From the NCBI GenBank assembly GCA_964552395.1, contig CAZKGM010000009.1:1-64000 (forward strand): a stretch of 64,000 bases of DNA, written 5' to 3'. The position numbers and the translations under genes were made by a program. This document shows, piece by piece, positions 51,312 to 60,785 of this stretch. How positions within the stretch are numbered: the stretch's first letter is position 1; every line of letters starts with the position of its first letter. The DNA is from JAJDNH01 sp964552395 (GTDB taxonomy: Bacteria; Acidobacteriota; Thermoanaerobaculia; Thermoanaerobaculales; Sulfomarinibacteraceae). The notes under the pieces are model-generated. The model saw nothing but the letters and a program-made list of their open reading frames with translations. It made no database searches and was not told the origin of the DNA.

Positions 51312-52403
51312 GTGGCTCGAATCCGCATCCTGCTCGTCGACGACTCGGTCGTGATCCGACGCGGTCTGACCAAGCTCCTCGGAGAAGATCCCGCGCTCGA
51401 GGTCGTGGGCGCCTCCGCGAACGGGCGTCTCGCGCTGGCGAGGATTCCGCAGGTCAACCCTGACCTGGTGATCCTGGACGTCGACATGCCGGAGATGAAC
51501 GGGCTGGAAACGCTGCGGGAGCTGCGCCGCCTGTACCCGACCCTGCCGGTCATCATGTTCAGCGGCCTCACGGAGCGGGGCGCCCGCATCACGCTTGAGG
51601 CCCTGTTCCGCGGCGCCATGGACTACGTCACGAAGCCGTCGGAGATCAGCGACATCGGGGACGCCGCGGCCGTGGTACGAACCGAGCTGATCCCGAAGAT
51701 CAAGGTCTTGTGCCAGGCGGAGAGCTCGCCGCAGCCTTGGCCAGAGCCGGTGCGGGCGGTGCGACCGCGCCAGGTCCGACGTGCCGCCGAGTCGGTCGCG
51801 GCGGTGGTCGTGGGAGCCTCAACGGGAGGGCCGGCGGCGCTCAAACTTCTACTCGGCGGCTTGCCGCGGCCGCTGCCGGTCCCCGTGCTGGTTGTGCAGC
51901 ACATGCCGCCGATGTTCACCCTGTACCTTGCACGACAGCTGGAGACCAAGAGCGCCTTCCGGGTTCGCGAAGCAGAGGACGGAGCACCGATCGGTGCCGG
52001 CGATGTCTGGATCGCGCCCGGAGGCGTCCACATGAAGGTCGTTCGAGAGGACGAGGTCGTACGGCTGCGGCTCAGCGAGGACCCGCCGGAGAACTCCTGC
52101 CGCCCTGCTGCCGATGTGCTGTTTCGCGCTGCGGCCAGGGTCTGGGGCGCTGGCGTTCTCGCGGTGGTGCTGACCGGCATGGGCCGTGACGGGCTCAGGG
52201 GATGTGAAGCGGTGCACGAGGCCGGCGGGCGAGTCGTGGTGCAGGATCGTGCGTCGAGCGTTGTCTGGGGTATGCCGGGCTTCGTCGCCGAGGCTGGCCT
52301 AGCCGACGACATCCTGCCGCCGTCCGACATCTCGGCTTGGCTTGCCGCCCGCCTGGCACCGGAAAGTGCCCGGTCTCGCGAGGCTGACAAGGACGACGGG
52401 TGA
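51312..52403 (+). CDS. cheB: Protein-glutamate methylesterase CheB
   Basis: 363 residues; GTG start 6 bases past CheY. A receiver domain (about 1-120, Asp56 in I-L-D-V-D-M-P) is joined to the methylesterase domain. That domain has Ser in G-A-S-T-G-G (about residue 164), His in V-Q-H-M-P-P and Asp in G-M-G-R-D-G, so the triad is complete. It removes methyl groups from MCP glutamates when phosphorylated. The end overlaps the CheR start (GTGA). Confidence 0.95.
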   Translation: MARIRILLVDDSVVIRRGLTKLLGEDPALEVVGASANGRLALARIPQVNPDLVILDVDMPEMNGLETLRELRRLYPTLPVIMFSGLTERGARITLEALFRGAMDYVTKPSEISDIGDAAAVVRTELIPKIKVLCQAESSPQPWPEPVRAVRPRQVRRAAESVAAVVVGASTGGPAALKLLLGGLPRPLPVPVLVVQHMPPMFTLYLARQLETKSAFRVREAEDGAPIGAGDVWIAPGGVHMKVVREDEVVRLRLSEDPPENSCRPAADVLFRAAARVWGAGVLAVVLTGMGRDGLRGCEAVHEAGGRVVVQDRASSVVWGMPGFVAEAGLADDILPPSDISAWLAARLAPESARSREADKDDG

Positions 52404-53215
52404 GACCGGAGAACTTCGTCTTCCTGCGCAGGCTGATGCGCCAGCATGCGGGCGTTGTGCTCGAGGATGGCAAGGAGTACCTGGTCCTGGCACGGTTGGG
52501 GCCGCTCGCACGGGCGGAGTCGTGGTGTTCCATCGACGATTTCATCTCCCATCTCCGCTCCCGCCCCAGCGGAGCACTGCATCGTCGGGTGGCGGAAGCC
52601 ATGGTCACCACCGAGACCTCGTTCTTTCGCGATGTTCATCCGTTCGAGACGCTCAAAGACGTCATCTTCCCGGATTTGTTCGAGCGGCGAGATGCGACTC
52701 GGACGTTGCGCATTTGGTCCGCTGCTTGCGCCAGTGGCCAGGAAGCCTACAGCGTTGCGATGCTCCTCAAGGAGCACTTCTCCGAGCTCGCGAGCTGGCG
52801 CGTCCGGATAGTGGCCAGCGACGTGTCGTCGGTGATGATCGAGCGAGCGAGGAGAGGGAGCTACTCGCAGCTGGAGATCAACCGCGGCGTGCCGACCCAT
52901 CTGCTTACCCGCCACTTCGAGCGCGACGGCCTAGAGTGGCGGGTGACCGAGGACATCCGACAGATGGTCGAGTTCAAGGAAGTAAATCTGGCAAGGCCGT
53001 TCCCGCCGTTGCCGGAGATGGACATCATCTTTGCCCGCAATGTGCTGATCTACTTCGACGAAGCGACCCGCCGCGACGTGTTGGAGCGCCTGGCCGGACG
53101 TCTACGCAAGGACGGATATCTCTTCGTCGGCGGCGCAGAGACCATGATGGCCTACGCCGATCTGTTCTACAGACTGCAGATCGACCGGACCTCGTGTTAC
53201 AGACGACGTGGGTGA
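52400..53215 (+). CDS. cheR: Chemotaxis methyltransferase CheR
   Basis: 271 residues; GTG at 52400 overlaps the CheB stop. An N-terminal helical domain (about 1-70) and an AdoMet-dependent methyltransferase domain follow the CheR plan: V-T-T-E-T-S-F-F-R-D, the S-A-A-C-A-S-G-Q-E-A-Y-S binding loop, and N-V-L-I-Y-F. It methylates MCP glutamates for adaptation, opposing CheB. Confidence 0.95.
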   Translation: MRPENFVFLRRLMRQHAGVVLEDGKEYLVLARLGPLARAESWCSIDDFISHLRSRPSGALHRRVAEAMVTTETSFFRDVHPFETLKDVIFPDLFERRDATRTLRIWSAACASGQEAYSVAMLLKEHFSELASWRVRIVASDVSSVMIERARRGSYSQLEINRGVPTHLLTRHFERDGLEWRVTEDIRQMVEFKEVNLARPFPPLPEMDIIFARNVLIYFDEATRRDVLERLAGRLRKDGYLFVGGAETMMAYADLFYRLQIDRTSCYRRRG

Positions 53216-53228
53216 GAAGGAGAGCGAC

Positions 53229-53684
53229 ATGGTGCATGAGGAAGAGATCTTCCAGATCGTCCAGAGTATCTGGATGTCGATTCTGGACCTTGAGATCCGG
53301 CTGGAGCCCGGGAGTGATGAACGCGTCAGGGAGCCCGGGCAGCGGACCTTGACGGGCTGTGTCCAACTCACCGGAGACTTCGAGGGCGCCACTCTGCTCG
53401 ACTGTACCGAGAGCCTGGCACGGCGCGTGGCCGGTGTGATGTTCGAGGAGGAGCCGGAGGCACTCTCCATCGAGGAGGTCCAGGACGCCCTCGGTGAGCT
53501 CACCAACATGGTGGCGGGAAACATCAAGCCGCTGCTGCCGGGAAGCTCCCGCCTGTCGCTACCGTCTGTGGTGGAGGGCCTGAACTACACACTCATCATT
53601 CGCGGCAGCAGGGTGGTCGTTCACGTTGGCTTCGAGTGCGAACAGCAACCGCTCACTGTCACCCTGGCCGAACGTGTCAAGTAG
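53229..53684 (+). CDS. CheX-like chemotaxis phosphatase
   Basis: 151 residues from the ATG at 53229 (AAGGAG 6 bases upstream). It is one CheX/CheC-related domain; the CheX active-site pattern E-x-x-x-D-x-x-G-E-L-x-N-M-V-A-G-N-x-K (about residue 87-105) is present. It should dephosphorylate CheY-P, ending the signal. Last gene of the che operon, 13 bp behind CheR. Confidence 0.88.
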   Translation: MVHEEEIFQIVQSIWMSILDLEIRLEPGSDERVREPGQRTLTGCVQLTGDFEGATLLDCTESLARRVAGVMFEEEPEALSIEEVQDALGELTNMVAGNIKPLLPGSSRLSLPSVVEGLNYTLIIRGSRVVVHVGFECEQQPLTVTLAERVK

Positions 53685-53706
53685 CGACTTACCGCGCGAA
53701 TTCCTG

Positions 53707-54846
53707 CTAGAGGTGCAGCCGGCGGGCCTCGCGCAGGCGCGCTTCGAGGCGGTGCTTCTCGATAATGAGGCCGGCCTCGATCATCAGCAGCTCGAGCCCC
53801 TCGGTCGGCCCGATGGGCGTTTCGTCGGGGAGATTGTCGCCGTAGATTACTGCCACGACCGATCCCTCAACGACGATGGGCACGGCGACGACCTCCCGGG
53901 GAACCATGCCACCGAGATGCTGGACCAGGTAGTTGTTCCAGGGAGTATGGGCCAGGCGTCCCCGATACGGCTCTCGGCGCATGACAACCTCGCCGAGCAC
54001 CGAAGGCTCGGCGATCGGGATCTTCATTGTACGGACCCTCTGATCGGCCGGGGCTCCATCCACCTCGATACCGAACTGTCCGATCCCGACCAGGTTGTCG
54101 CCGCGGATCGCGAGCAGCACCGAACGGTTCACGAGCTCCGCGGTGTACCGCAGCAGCATCAGGGTGAGCTCGCCGGTGAAGGTGACCGGGCGGTTGCGGA
54201 GCTCCGTCATGATTCCCTTGAGGGAAGCGAAGCCGCGGGTGCGGGAGCGTCGTCCGCCGGTTGGGGGCCCGTCGTCCCCTGCGTCCAGCTCGATCTCGTC
54301 GACGGTCTCGAGGTCCTGTCCGGCGGCTGCGAGAGCGGATGCGCTGTGCGCCTGCTGTGTGAGGAGGTCGAGAATGACTTCCTCTGGACGGAGCCCTTCC
54401 TCCACTAGAAACTCGCTGGCATCGAACGCCGCCCGGAAGGTCTCGTCGATGTCGACCGTCTCGAACTGGAAGACCCCGTTGTCCCATGTCAGGAGCACGG
54501 ACAGCACCGCCTTGACCTGCTCGTAGGCAACCGCATGCAAGGTCTGCTCGTCCACGACTCCCATCTCTACCAGGATGCTGCCGAGCGGCCGATCCAGCTC
54601 CGCGGGCTGGCGGTCGAGAGCCGAAAGGAGCGTGGCCTCGTCGATGAGGTGGCGGTTGACGAGGATGCTGCCCAGGGTTTCATGAACCGCGTTGGTCTGG
54701 CAGAAGACGATGGCACCGTTGCGGAAAACCACCAGCCCTTGCTCGTTGCGTCGCGTCAAGGTCAGCTTGCCGGTACGCTTTCCCAGCGCCAGGATCTGGA
54801 AGATGTCCGAGATCCCAAGATCCTCGAGTCGTCCTACGAAACCCAT
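53707..54846 (-). CDS. DUF4388/PatA-like N-terminal domain protein with GAF-like C-terminus
   Basis: 379 residues from the ATG at 54846; upstream starts are open but unsupported. The N-terminal DUF4388 (PATAN-type) domain (about 1-200) opens with G-R-L-E-D-L-G-I-S-D-I-F-Q-I-L and includes F-R-N-G-A-I-V-F-C. A C-terminal alpha/beta segment (about 215-379) resembles a GAF domain. DUF4388 proteins are signalling adaptors, common in Myxococcota and Acidobacteriota. Convergent with the che operon (22 bp apart), so a signalling link is plausible but not shown. Confidence 0.82.
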   Translation of the reverse strand: MGFVGRLEDLGISDIFQILALGKRTGKLTLTRRNEQGLVVFRNGAIVFCQTNAVHETLGSILVNRHLIDEATLLSALDRQPAELDRPLGSILVEMGVVDEQTLHAVAYEQVKAVLSVLLTWDNGVFQFETVDIDETFRAAFDASEFLVEEGLRPEEVILDLLTQQAHSASALAAAGQDLETVDEIELDAGDDGPPTGGRRSRTRGFASLKGIMTELRNRPVTFTGELTLMLLRYTAELVNRSVLLAIRGDNLVGIGQFGIEVDGAPADQRVRTMKIPIAEPSVLGEVVMRREPYRGRLAHTPWNNYLVQHLGGMVPREVVAVPIVVEGSVVAVIYGDNLPDETPIGPTEGLELLMIEAGLIIEKHRLEARLREARRLHL

Positions 54847-55178
54847 GCGTCGCTCATCCAGCCCCTTGCCGCCTCCGATGTTCCGCGGAGCCACTGTGCC
54901 TGCACTGGGCCAAGGATACCTCAGACCGGCTCGGAGAACGGCACACTCCTGCAACCAGGCTGCTGCCGCACCGTATCTCCTACGTTGGAAAAGCTGAGGC
55001 CAACCTGGTGGTGAAGAGCTCGCGGAAGAGTCGTCAACCCGTTGCGCGCCGGTGTGCCGGCGGGTGGCGGTGTGCCTTGATTCAGAAACGAGATTCCCGG
55101 CTGGGAGGGGATCGGTCCTGCTGGGTGCACCCTCAGGTTAACCGACGGCAGCTCACAAGAGGACAGAGGAGGTTCTCC
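54847..55178. other. Divergent intergenic region between the DUF4388 and tricorn-like genes
   Basis: 332 bp without a supportable gene. It must hold the promoters of both flanking genes. A GAGGAGG site sits at its right end before 55179. I see no strong hairpin, operator or RNA gene in it. Confidence 0.6.
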
Positions 55179-58100
55179 ATGACACGACGGATGCGCATCG
55201 GATCAAACGGTAGGGTGGCGGCCTGGGCACTGTGGGCGCTGCTGCTCGTTGGCATCGCTGCGTCAGCCTCGGCAACGAACGAGCAGGCCGGACCGCTGCT
55301 CAGGTTCCCTGACATCCACGGTGACACGGTTGTGTTTGTCCACGCCGAGGACATCTGGAGTGTGCCCGCCACGGGAGGACAGGCTCACCGGCTGACGCTT
55401 GACGAGGGCGAGGAGCGGTTCCCCAAGCTGTCGCCGGACGGGTCTCTCATTGCATTCACCGGCGAGATGGACGGCAACGCCGACATCTATGTCATGAACG
55501 TGGACGGCTCCAACGTCCGCCGGCTCACCTTCCATCCGTGGCCCGAGGAGGTTGTCGGCTGGAACCCACAGAGCAACAAGATCCTCTTCAGCTCATTCCG
55601 GCACAGCTACCGCTACTTCCTGAGGTTGTACCTGATCTCTCCTGACGGCAGCGGCCTCGAGGAGCTACCGCTGCACGAAGCGGCCAGGGGGAGCTACTCC
55701 CCGGATGGTACGGCGCTCGTCTACAACCGCATCGCCCGTGAGCACCGGACCTGGAAACGGTACCGTGGTGGCACTGCGCAAGATCTCTGGCTGTACGAGT
55801 TTGCCACCGCCAAGGACCGCCGGTTGACCGACTTCCCAGGTACAGATCGGATTCCGATGTGGGTCGGAAACACGATCTACTTCTCCTCTGACCGAGATGG
55901 CGTGCTCAACATCTGGTCGATTGATCCCGTCACCGGCGCGGCCGACCAGATTACCCACCACGCGGACTACGACGTCCGGCGGCCGAGCTCGGATGGGAGA
56001 TCGATCGTCTACGAGCTCGGTGGGCGCATCTGGCGCCTCGACCCACAGATGCGCGAGACCCATCCACTCCCGATTTGGATCACACCGGATCCGCGCGACG
56101 CGCGCTCGTATCTTGCAGATGTCGCGGATCGGATGACGTCGGTCGAGTGTTCGCCGGAAGGCGCAAGGGCCCTGATCGTCGCGCGCGGGGACATTTTCAG
56201 CGTGCCCCGCGAACACGGCCCCACCCGCAACTTGACGCGAAGCTCCGGCGCCCGCGACAAGGACGCCGTGTGGTCCCCCGACGGCACCCGTGTGGCGTTC
56301 ATGTCGGACCGCAGCGGTGAGTACGAGGTCTGGATCGTCGATGGGAAAGGGCGGCAAGAGCCCGAGCGGCTCACTCACAGCAACGGCGGCTACCGCCACA
56401 CTCTCCGCTGGTCCCCGGACGGCACCAAGCTTGCGTTTGCGGACCAGACGCTGTCGGTTTTCATCGTTGATACCGCCACAAAGAAGGTGACCAAGGTCGA
56501 CACGGCGGAACGGGAGCCGATGGACGTGGCGCGGGACTCAAAGCCCATTTCCGACTTCGCATGGTCGCCGGACAGCCGCTGGCTTGCATACTCGAAGATG
56601 AACCCGGACATGGTCTCCCATGTCTGGATCTACAACCTCGGTGACGGCAGCCGCCATGACGTCAGCCAGGGCCTCTTCAACGATTTCGGTCCGGTCTTCT
56701 CGCGCGACGGTGAACACCTCTTCTTCGTCTCGAACCGCCGTTTCGATCCCACCTTCTGTGACTTCGAGTGGGAGATGGTCTACAAGAGGGTGGCCGGAAT
56801 CTACAGCCTCATCCTCCGCCGTGACGGGCCGCCGCTGTTGCCGCCGCGCAGCGACGAGCCGGACGTCGGGGGCAAGGAGGAGAAGAGTCAGGCGAAGGGT
56901 CCGGTGAAGCCGACGATGGTTATGGTCGACTTCGATGGCATAGCCGACCGCATCGAGGCCCTGCCGTTGCCGCGCGGTAACTACCGCAAGTTGGCCGCTG
57001 CCGACGACGCCCTCTACTACCTCGACGCGGACGACGGCGACTTCAACCGCTTTGACTACCGGACCCCCGGGCCCTTCAAGCTCAAGGCGTTCTCCTTTGA
57101 AGAGCGGAAGCAGGACGTGGTTGAGGAGGAGGTTGACGACTATGCCCTTGCTCCCGATGCGACGTGGGTTGTCTACCGCCGCAAGAAGACGGTTGGGATG
57201 CAGCGGCTCGGCGGCGGTCCCACGGCGATGATGGCGAAAACGGCGGCCAAGGAAGGCAACGGCAAGCCCTCCACGGTTGATCTCTCCGGGCTCAAGATGC
57301 ACCTCGACCCCAGGGAAGAGTGGCGCCAGATCTTCTGGGAGGCCTGGCGCATGGAGCGGGACTTCTTCTACGACCCGGGGATGCACGGGCTGGACTGGAA
57401 GGCGATGGGTGAGAAGTATGGGCGGCTGCTGGACGGCGCGTCCTGCCCGCAGGACCTGACCTTCCTGACCGGAGAGCTGATCAGCGAGCTGGGCACCTCT
57501 CACACCTATGTGGGAGGGCGGGATCTGCGCCGTCGGGCCGAGAGGGTCTCCGTCGGCATGCTCGGTGCCGACTACGACCTGGATGCGAGAGCCAACCGCT
57601 ACCGGTTTGCCAAGATCTACCGGGTCCCCGAGTGGACCGATGCCACCGTACCGCCGCTGGCGAGACCGGGAGTGAACGTGCACGAGGGTGACTACCTGTT
57701 GGCCGTGAATGGCCGGCCGGTGACCGTCGAGCGCGAGGTCTACGCGTACTTCCAGAACCTCGCCGAGACGCAGGTGGAGCTGACTGTCAACGGCCGGCCG
57801 ACGCTTGAGGGAGCGCATACCGAGACCGTGGTGCCCCTGCGAAGTGAATGGACCTTGCGATACCTCGACTGGGTTGAGCACAACCGCCGCCTCGCCGATG
57901 CGGCGTCAGGCGGGACGATCGGCTATATCCACCTCCCCGACACATACCTGGGCTCGGCCAGGATCTTCCCGGCCTACTTCTACGCTCAGACCGAGAAGAA
58001 GGGTCTGATCATCGACGGGCGGTTCAACGGCGGCGGCCTAGACCCCGATATCTTCCTGCAGCGTCTGGCCAAGAAGCCGCTGTCGTTCTGGACCCGTCGC

Positions 58101-58523
58101 TACTCCCATGACCAGGTGACGCCGTGGATGCTCACCCGCGCTCATCTCGTGTGCCTGACCGACCGCCACGCCGGCTCGGGCGGCGACGAGCTGCCGATGG
58201 AGTTTCGCGAGAAGGGTTTGGGGCCGGTCATTGGCACGCGCACCTGGGGCGGTCTGGTCGGCGTCTCGATGTTCATCGACATGATCGATGGCGGCTATCT
58301 AACCGCGCCCGACTACCGGACCTACACGCCGCAGGGGCAGTGGACGGTGGAAAACCGGGGGGTGGTGCCCGACATCGAGGTCTGGCTCGACCCGGCGGAG
58401 ATGGCTCGCGGCCATGACGCCCAGCTCGAGAAGGCCATCGAGGTGCTGCTCGGTGCGATCAAGAAGGACCCGCGGCCGTGGCCGCAGCATCCGCCGTTCC
58501 CGGAGAGTCAGCCCATGAACTGA
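55179..58523 (+). CDS. Tricorn-like protease (S41 family), exported
   Basis: 1114 residues from the ATG at 55179 (GAGGAGGT 6 bases upstream). A basic/hydrophobic signal (about 1-38) is followed by beta-propeller repeats with W-S-P-D-G motifs (about 45-640), a PDZ domain (about 780-860) and the S41 catalytic region. The nucleophile Ser1000 is in A-G-S-G-G-D-E-L-P, as in tricorn G-S-G-G-D. A late G-x-R-T-W-G-G closes the active site. Tricorn trims proteasome products in archaea; in bacteria the exported version probably degrades peptides outside the cytoplasm. Confidence 0.92.
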   Translation: MTRRMRIGSNGRVAAWALWALLLVGIAASASATNEQAGPLLRFPDIHGDTVVFVHAEDIWSVPATGGQAHRLTLDEGEERFPKLSPDGSLIAFTGEMDGNADIYVMNVDGSNVRRLTFHPWPEEVVGWNPQSNKILFSSFRHSYRYFLRLYLISPDGSGLEELPLHEAARGSYSPDGTALVYNRIAREHRTWKRYRGGTAQDLWLYEFATAKDRRLTDFPGTDRIPMWVGNTIYFSSDRDGVLNIWSIDPVTGAADQITHHADYDVRRPSSDGRSIVYELGGRIWRLDPQMRETHPLPIWITPDPRDARSYLADVADRMTSVECSPEGARALIVARGDIFSVPREHGPTRNLTRSSGARDKDAVWSPDGTRVAFMSDRSGEYEVWIVDGKGRQEPERLTHSNGGYRHTLRWSPDGTKLAFADQTLSVFIVDTATKKVTKVDTAEREPMDVARDSKPISDFAWSPDSRWLAYSKMNPDMVSHVWIYNLGDGSRHDVSQGLFNDFGPVFSRDGEHLFFVSNRRFDPTFCDFEWEMVYKRVAGIYSLILRRDGPPLLPPRSDEPDVGGKEEKSQAKGPVKPTMVMVDFDGIADRIEALPLPRGNYRKLAAADDALYYLDADDGDFNRFDYRTPGPFKLKAFSFEERKQDVVEEEVDDYALAPDATWVVYRRKKTVGMQRLGGGPTAMMAKTAAKEGNGKPSTVDLSGLKMHLDPREEWRQIFWEAWRMERDFFYDPGMHGLDWKAMGEKYGRLLDGASCPQDLTFLTGELISELGTSHTYVGGRDLRRRAERVSVGMLGADYDLDARANRYRFAKIYRVPEWTDATVPPLARPGVNVHEGDYLLAVNGRPVTVEREVYAYFQNLAETQVELTVNGRPTLEGAHTETVVPLRSEWTLRYLDWVEHNRRLADAASGGTIGYIHLPDTYLGSARIFPAYFYAQTEKKGLIIDGRFNGGGLDPDIFLQRLAKKPLSFWTRRYSHDQVTPWMLTRAHLVCLTDRHAGSGGDELPMEFREKGLGPVIGTRTWGGLVGVSMFIDMIDGGYLTAPDYRTYTPQGQWTVENRGVVPDIEVWLDPAEMARGHDAQLEKAIEVLLGAIKKDPRPWPQHPPFPESQPMN

Positions 58524-58528
58524 GCAGC

Positions 58529-59254
58529 TCAGAAGCGTGAGCCGGCCAGCGCTACTGCCCGAGCAAGGACTGCATCGAACATCTGCGGAGTGAGGCGGCC
58601 GGTGAAGGTGTTCTGCTGGGACACGTGGTAGGAGTCGATGAGGACCAAGCCTGCAGGGAGCCTGTGCTCGGCGCCGTGAGCGAAGCGGAGACCCCGCGGC
58701 ACCTCGCGCCACCGGCCAACGGCCCAACGGACGGCTGCGTCGTGGGCGACACGCCCCAGGGCCAGGAGAACACAAAGCCGTGGCATCGCCTCGAGATCAC
58801 GCGCCAGAAACAAGCCGCACGCGGTGAGCTCGGCTACGGTGGGGCGGTTGCCCGGCGGCGCGCAGCGGCAGGCAGCGGTGATGAGCGCTCCATCCAGAGC
58901 GAGGCCGTCGTCCGGCGCTGTGGACTCCGGCCGGTTGGCGAGACCGGCACGGTGTAGAGCGGCGAACAGAAAGTCCCCAGAGCGGTCGCCGGTGAACATG
59001 CGCCCGGTGCGGTTGGCGCCGTGGGCCGCGGGCGCGAGGCCGACGATGGCCAACCGGCCCGCCCGGTCCCCGAATGCTGGGACCGGACGTGCCCAGTAGC
59101 CACGGCCGGCAGCCGTTCTGCCGAGCTGCCGGAGCCACCAGCCAGGGTCGCTGTGGTCCGCAACCCAGGCCTGGAAGCGGCGGGGCGGCTCTGAGCCCGC
59201 AGTCTCGCGGTGGGCCACGAGCCTCGGGCAGCGGCGGCAGTCGATGACTTCCAT
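58529..59254 (-). CDS. Uracil-DNA glycosylase, family 5 (UDGb)-like
   Basis: 241 residues from the ATG at 59254, with GGAGG 8 bases upstream. N-terminal Cys6 and Cys9 (C-R-R-C-P) with C-R-C further on can make the [4Fe-4S] cluster. The motif V-G-L-A-P-A-A-H-G-A-N-R-T-G-R-M-F is the family-5 active-site block (no Asp at the family-1 position). The C-terminal motif is Y-H-V-S-Q-Q-N-T-F-T-G-R-L-T where H-P-S is usual. It removes uracil, and possibly other deaminated bases, from DNA. Convergent with the tricorn-like gene, 5 bp apart. Confidence 0.9.
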   Translation of the reverse strand: MEVIDCRRCPRLVAHRETAGSEPPRRFQAWVADHSDPGWWLRQLGRTAAGRGYWARPVPAFGDRAGRLAIVGLAPAAHGANRTGRMFTGDRSGDFLFAALHRAGLANRPESTAPDDGLALDGALITAACRCAPPGNRPTVAELTACGLFLARDLEAMPRLCVLLALGRVAHDAAVRWAVGRWREVPRGLRFAHGAEHRLPAGLVLIDSYHVSQQNTFTGRLTPQMFDAVLARAVALAGSRF

Positions 59255-59459
59255 TCTCTCGACCTCCAACAGTGGGCGGGCGCACGGTTCGACCGACAGG
59301 CATGTCATGAGGGTGACCCCGATGCCGGTCGCCCGGTCGCGGCCGAACGATACATCATTCGGTTCTTGGCAACTTTCGTTGGCGGCCGGCGGGCTGTATC
59401 ATGGCGTCGATGGAACCACATACGACAGGCGAAGCCGGGAGGACAAAGGGGGACAAGGT

Positions 59460-60719
59460 ATGAGCGGCAAGCCAATCGTCGAGAACCCGAGCCACGTTCG
59501 AACGGCCGAGATCATCGTCGGCATCCCGTCCTACAACGAGGCCGACTCCATCGCACTGCCCGTGGATGCTGCCAGCCGGGGTCTGCAGGAGCTGTGTAAC
59601 GGCAGCGAATGCGCGATCATCAACGTCGACAACCACTCCGACGACGGCACCCACGACGTCTTCATGAATACACCAACCTACGTGCCGAAGATTTACATCT
59701 CTACACCGAAAGGGATGCGCGGCAAGGGCAACAACCTGCGCAACCTCTTCAAGGCGGCTGTCGAGCTCAATGCGCGAGCCATCGTCGTCGTGGACGCCGA
59801 CCTGAAAAGCATCACGCCGTCCTGGATTCGGTACCTGTCGGAGCCGCTCATGGGGCGCTACGACTACGTCACCCCGATCTACCTGCGTCACAAGTACGAC
59901 GGGACAATCACGAACCACATCGCCTACCCGATGGTTCGGACCCTGTATGGCCTGAGGGTGCGCCAGCCGATCGGCGGGGACTTCGGTTTCTCGGGTAGGC
60001 TGGCCCGCGCCTTCCTGGCCGAGACCGTGTGGAATGACAAGATCGCCAACTTCGGCATCGACATCTGGATGACGACGATTGCGATCGCTCGCCGGTTCAA
60101 CGTCTGTCAGGCGTTTCTCGGCAGCCCGAAGATCCACCGCGCCAAGGATCCGGCCGCCGACCTGACCAAGATGTTCACCCAGGTCGTGTCGACGATCTTC
60201 GACCTCATGGTCGACTTCGAATACCTGTGGAAGGAGCGCGGCGAGAGCCGCCCGAGCAGCATCTTCGGGTTTGGCCTCGGCGTCGACGAGAAGCCACCGG
60301 CGGTCGAGGTCAACACCGAAAAGCTCTTCCACAGCTTCAGGGACGGCTTCGAGACCTATCGCGATCTCTGGCACGAGATCATTCCGCTGCCCGAGCTGAC
60401 CGAACTCGACAAGCTGTGCGAGGAGTACGACACCGACAGCCTGTACTACCACTCGAACCTGTGGGCGCGAGTCCTGTTCTCGTTCGCGGTCGCCTACAAG
60501 GGGTGCGAGTCCGAGAAGGACCGGCTGCGGATCATGGAGGCGCTGATCCCGTTCTACCACTCCCGGGTTCTGTCGTTCGTCAACAAAACGCGCAACCACT
60601 CGTTGAAGGACGCGGAGGAGTACCTGGAGAACATTAGCCGGATCTTCGAGAAGGAGAAGTTCTACCTCATGGAGCGTTGGGACCAGGCCAAGTCCACCAA
60701 CGGCCGGCTCCTTGTCTGA
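59460..60719 (+). CDS. GT-A fold glycosyltransferase (GT2/GT81-like)
   Basis: 419 residues from the ATG at 59460 (AAGGGGG 8 bases upstream; the longer frame is not needed). The nucleotide-sugar binding start I-I-V-G-I-P-S-Y-N-E-A-D-S and the metal-binding D-A-D (V-V-V-D-A-D-L-K-S) are clear. An acceptor-side region with G-G-D-F-G-F-S-G follows. No membrane helix is seen, so it is cytoplasmic. The sequence recalls glucosyl-3-phosphoglycerate / mannosylglycerate-type synthases that make compatible solutes; that is inference, and no matching phosphatase gene is adjacent. Confidence 0.8.
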   Translation: MSGKPIVENPSHVRTAEIIVGIPSYNEADSIALPVDAASRGLQELCNGSECAIINVDNHSDDGTHDVFMNTPTYVPKIYISTPKGMRGKGNNLRNLFKAAVELNARAIVVVDADLKSITPSWIRYLSEPLMGRYDYVTPIYLRHKYDGTITNHIAYPMVRTLYGLRVRQPIGGDFGFSGRLARAFLAETVWNDKIANFGIDIWMTTIAIARRFNVCQAFLGSPKIHRAKDPAADLTKMFTQVVSTIFDLMVDFEYLWKERGESRPSSIFGFGLGVDEKPPAVEVNTEKLFHSFRDGFETYRDLWHEIIPLPELTELDKLCEEYDTDSLYYHSNLWARVLFSFAVAYKGCESEKDRLRIMEALIPFYHSRVLSFVNKTRNHSLKDAEEYLENISRIFEKEKFYLMERWDQAKSTNGRLLV

Positions 60720-60785
60720 GGTGGCGCTACGGATATCGTTTCATGCCCGCGCCTTTCGAGGCGTCGAGTGGATGTCCCGGGGCAA

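Noticed and set aside
54847..55178. Candidate tRNA or small RNA in the 332-bp gap
   Set aside because: No cloverleaf arms, no T-loop GTTCGANNC pattern and no strong terminator.
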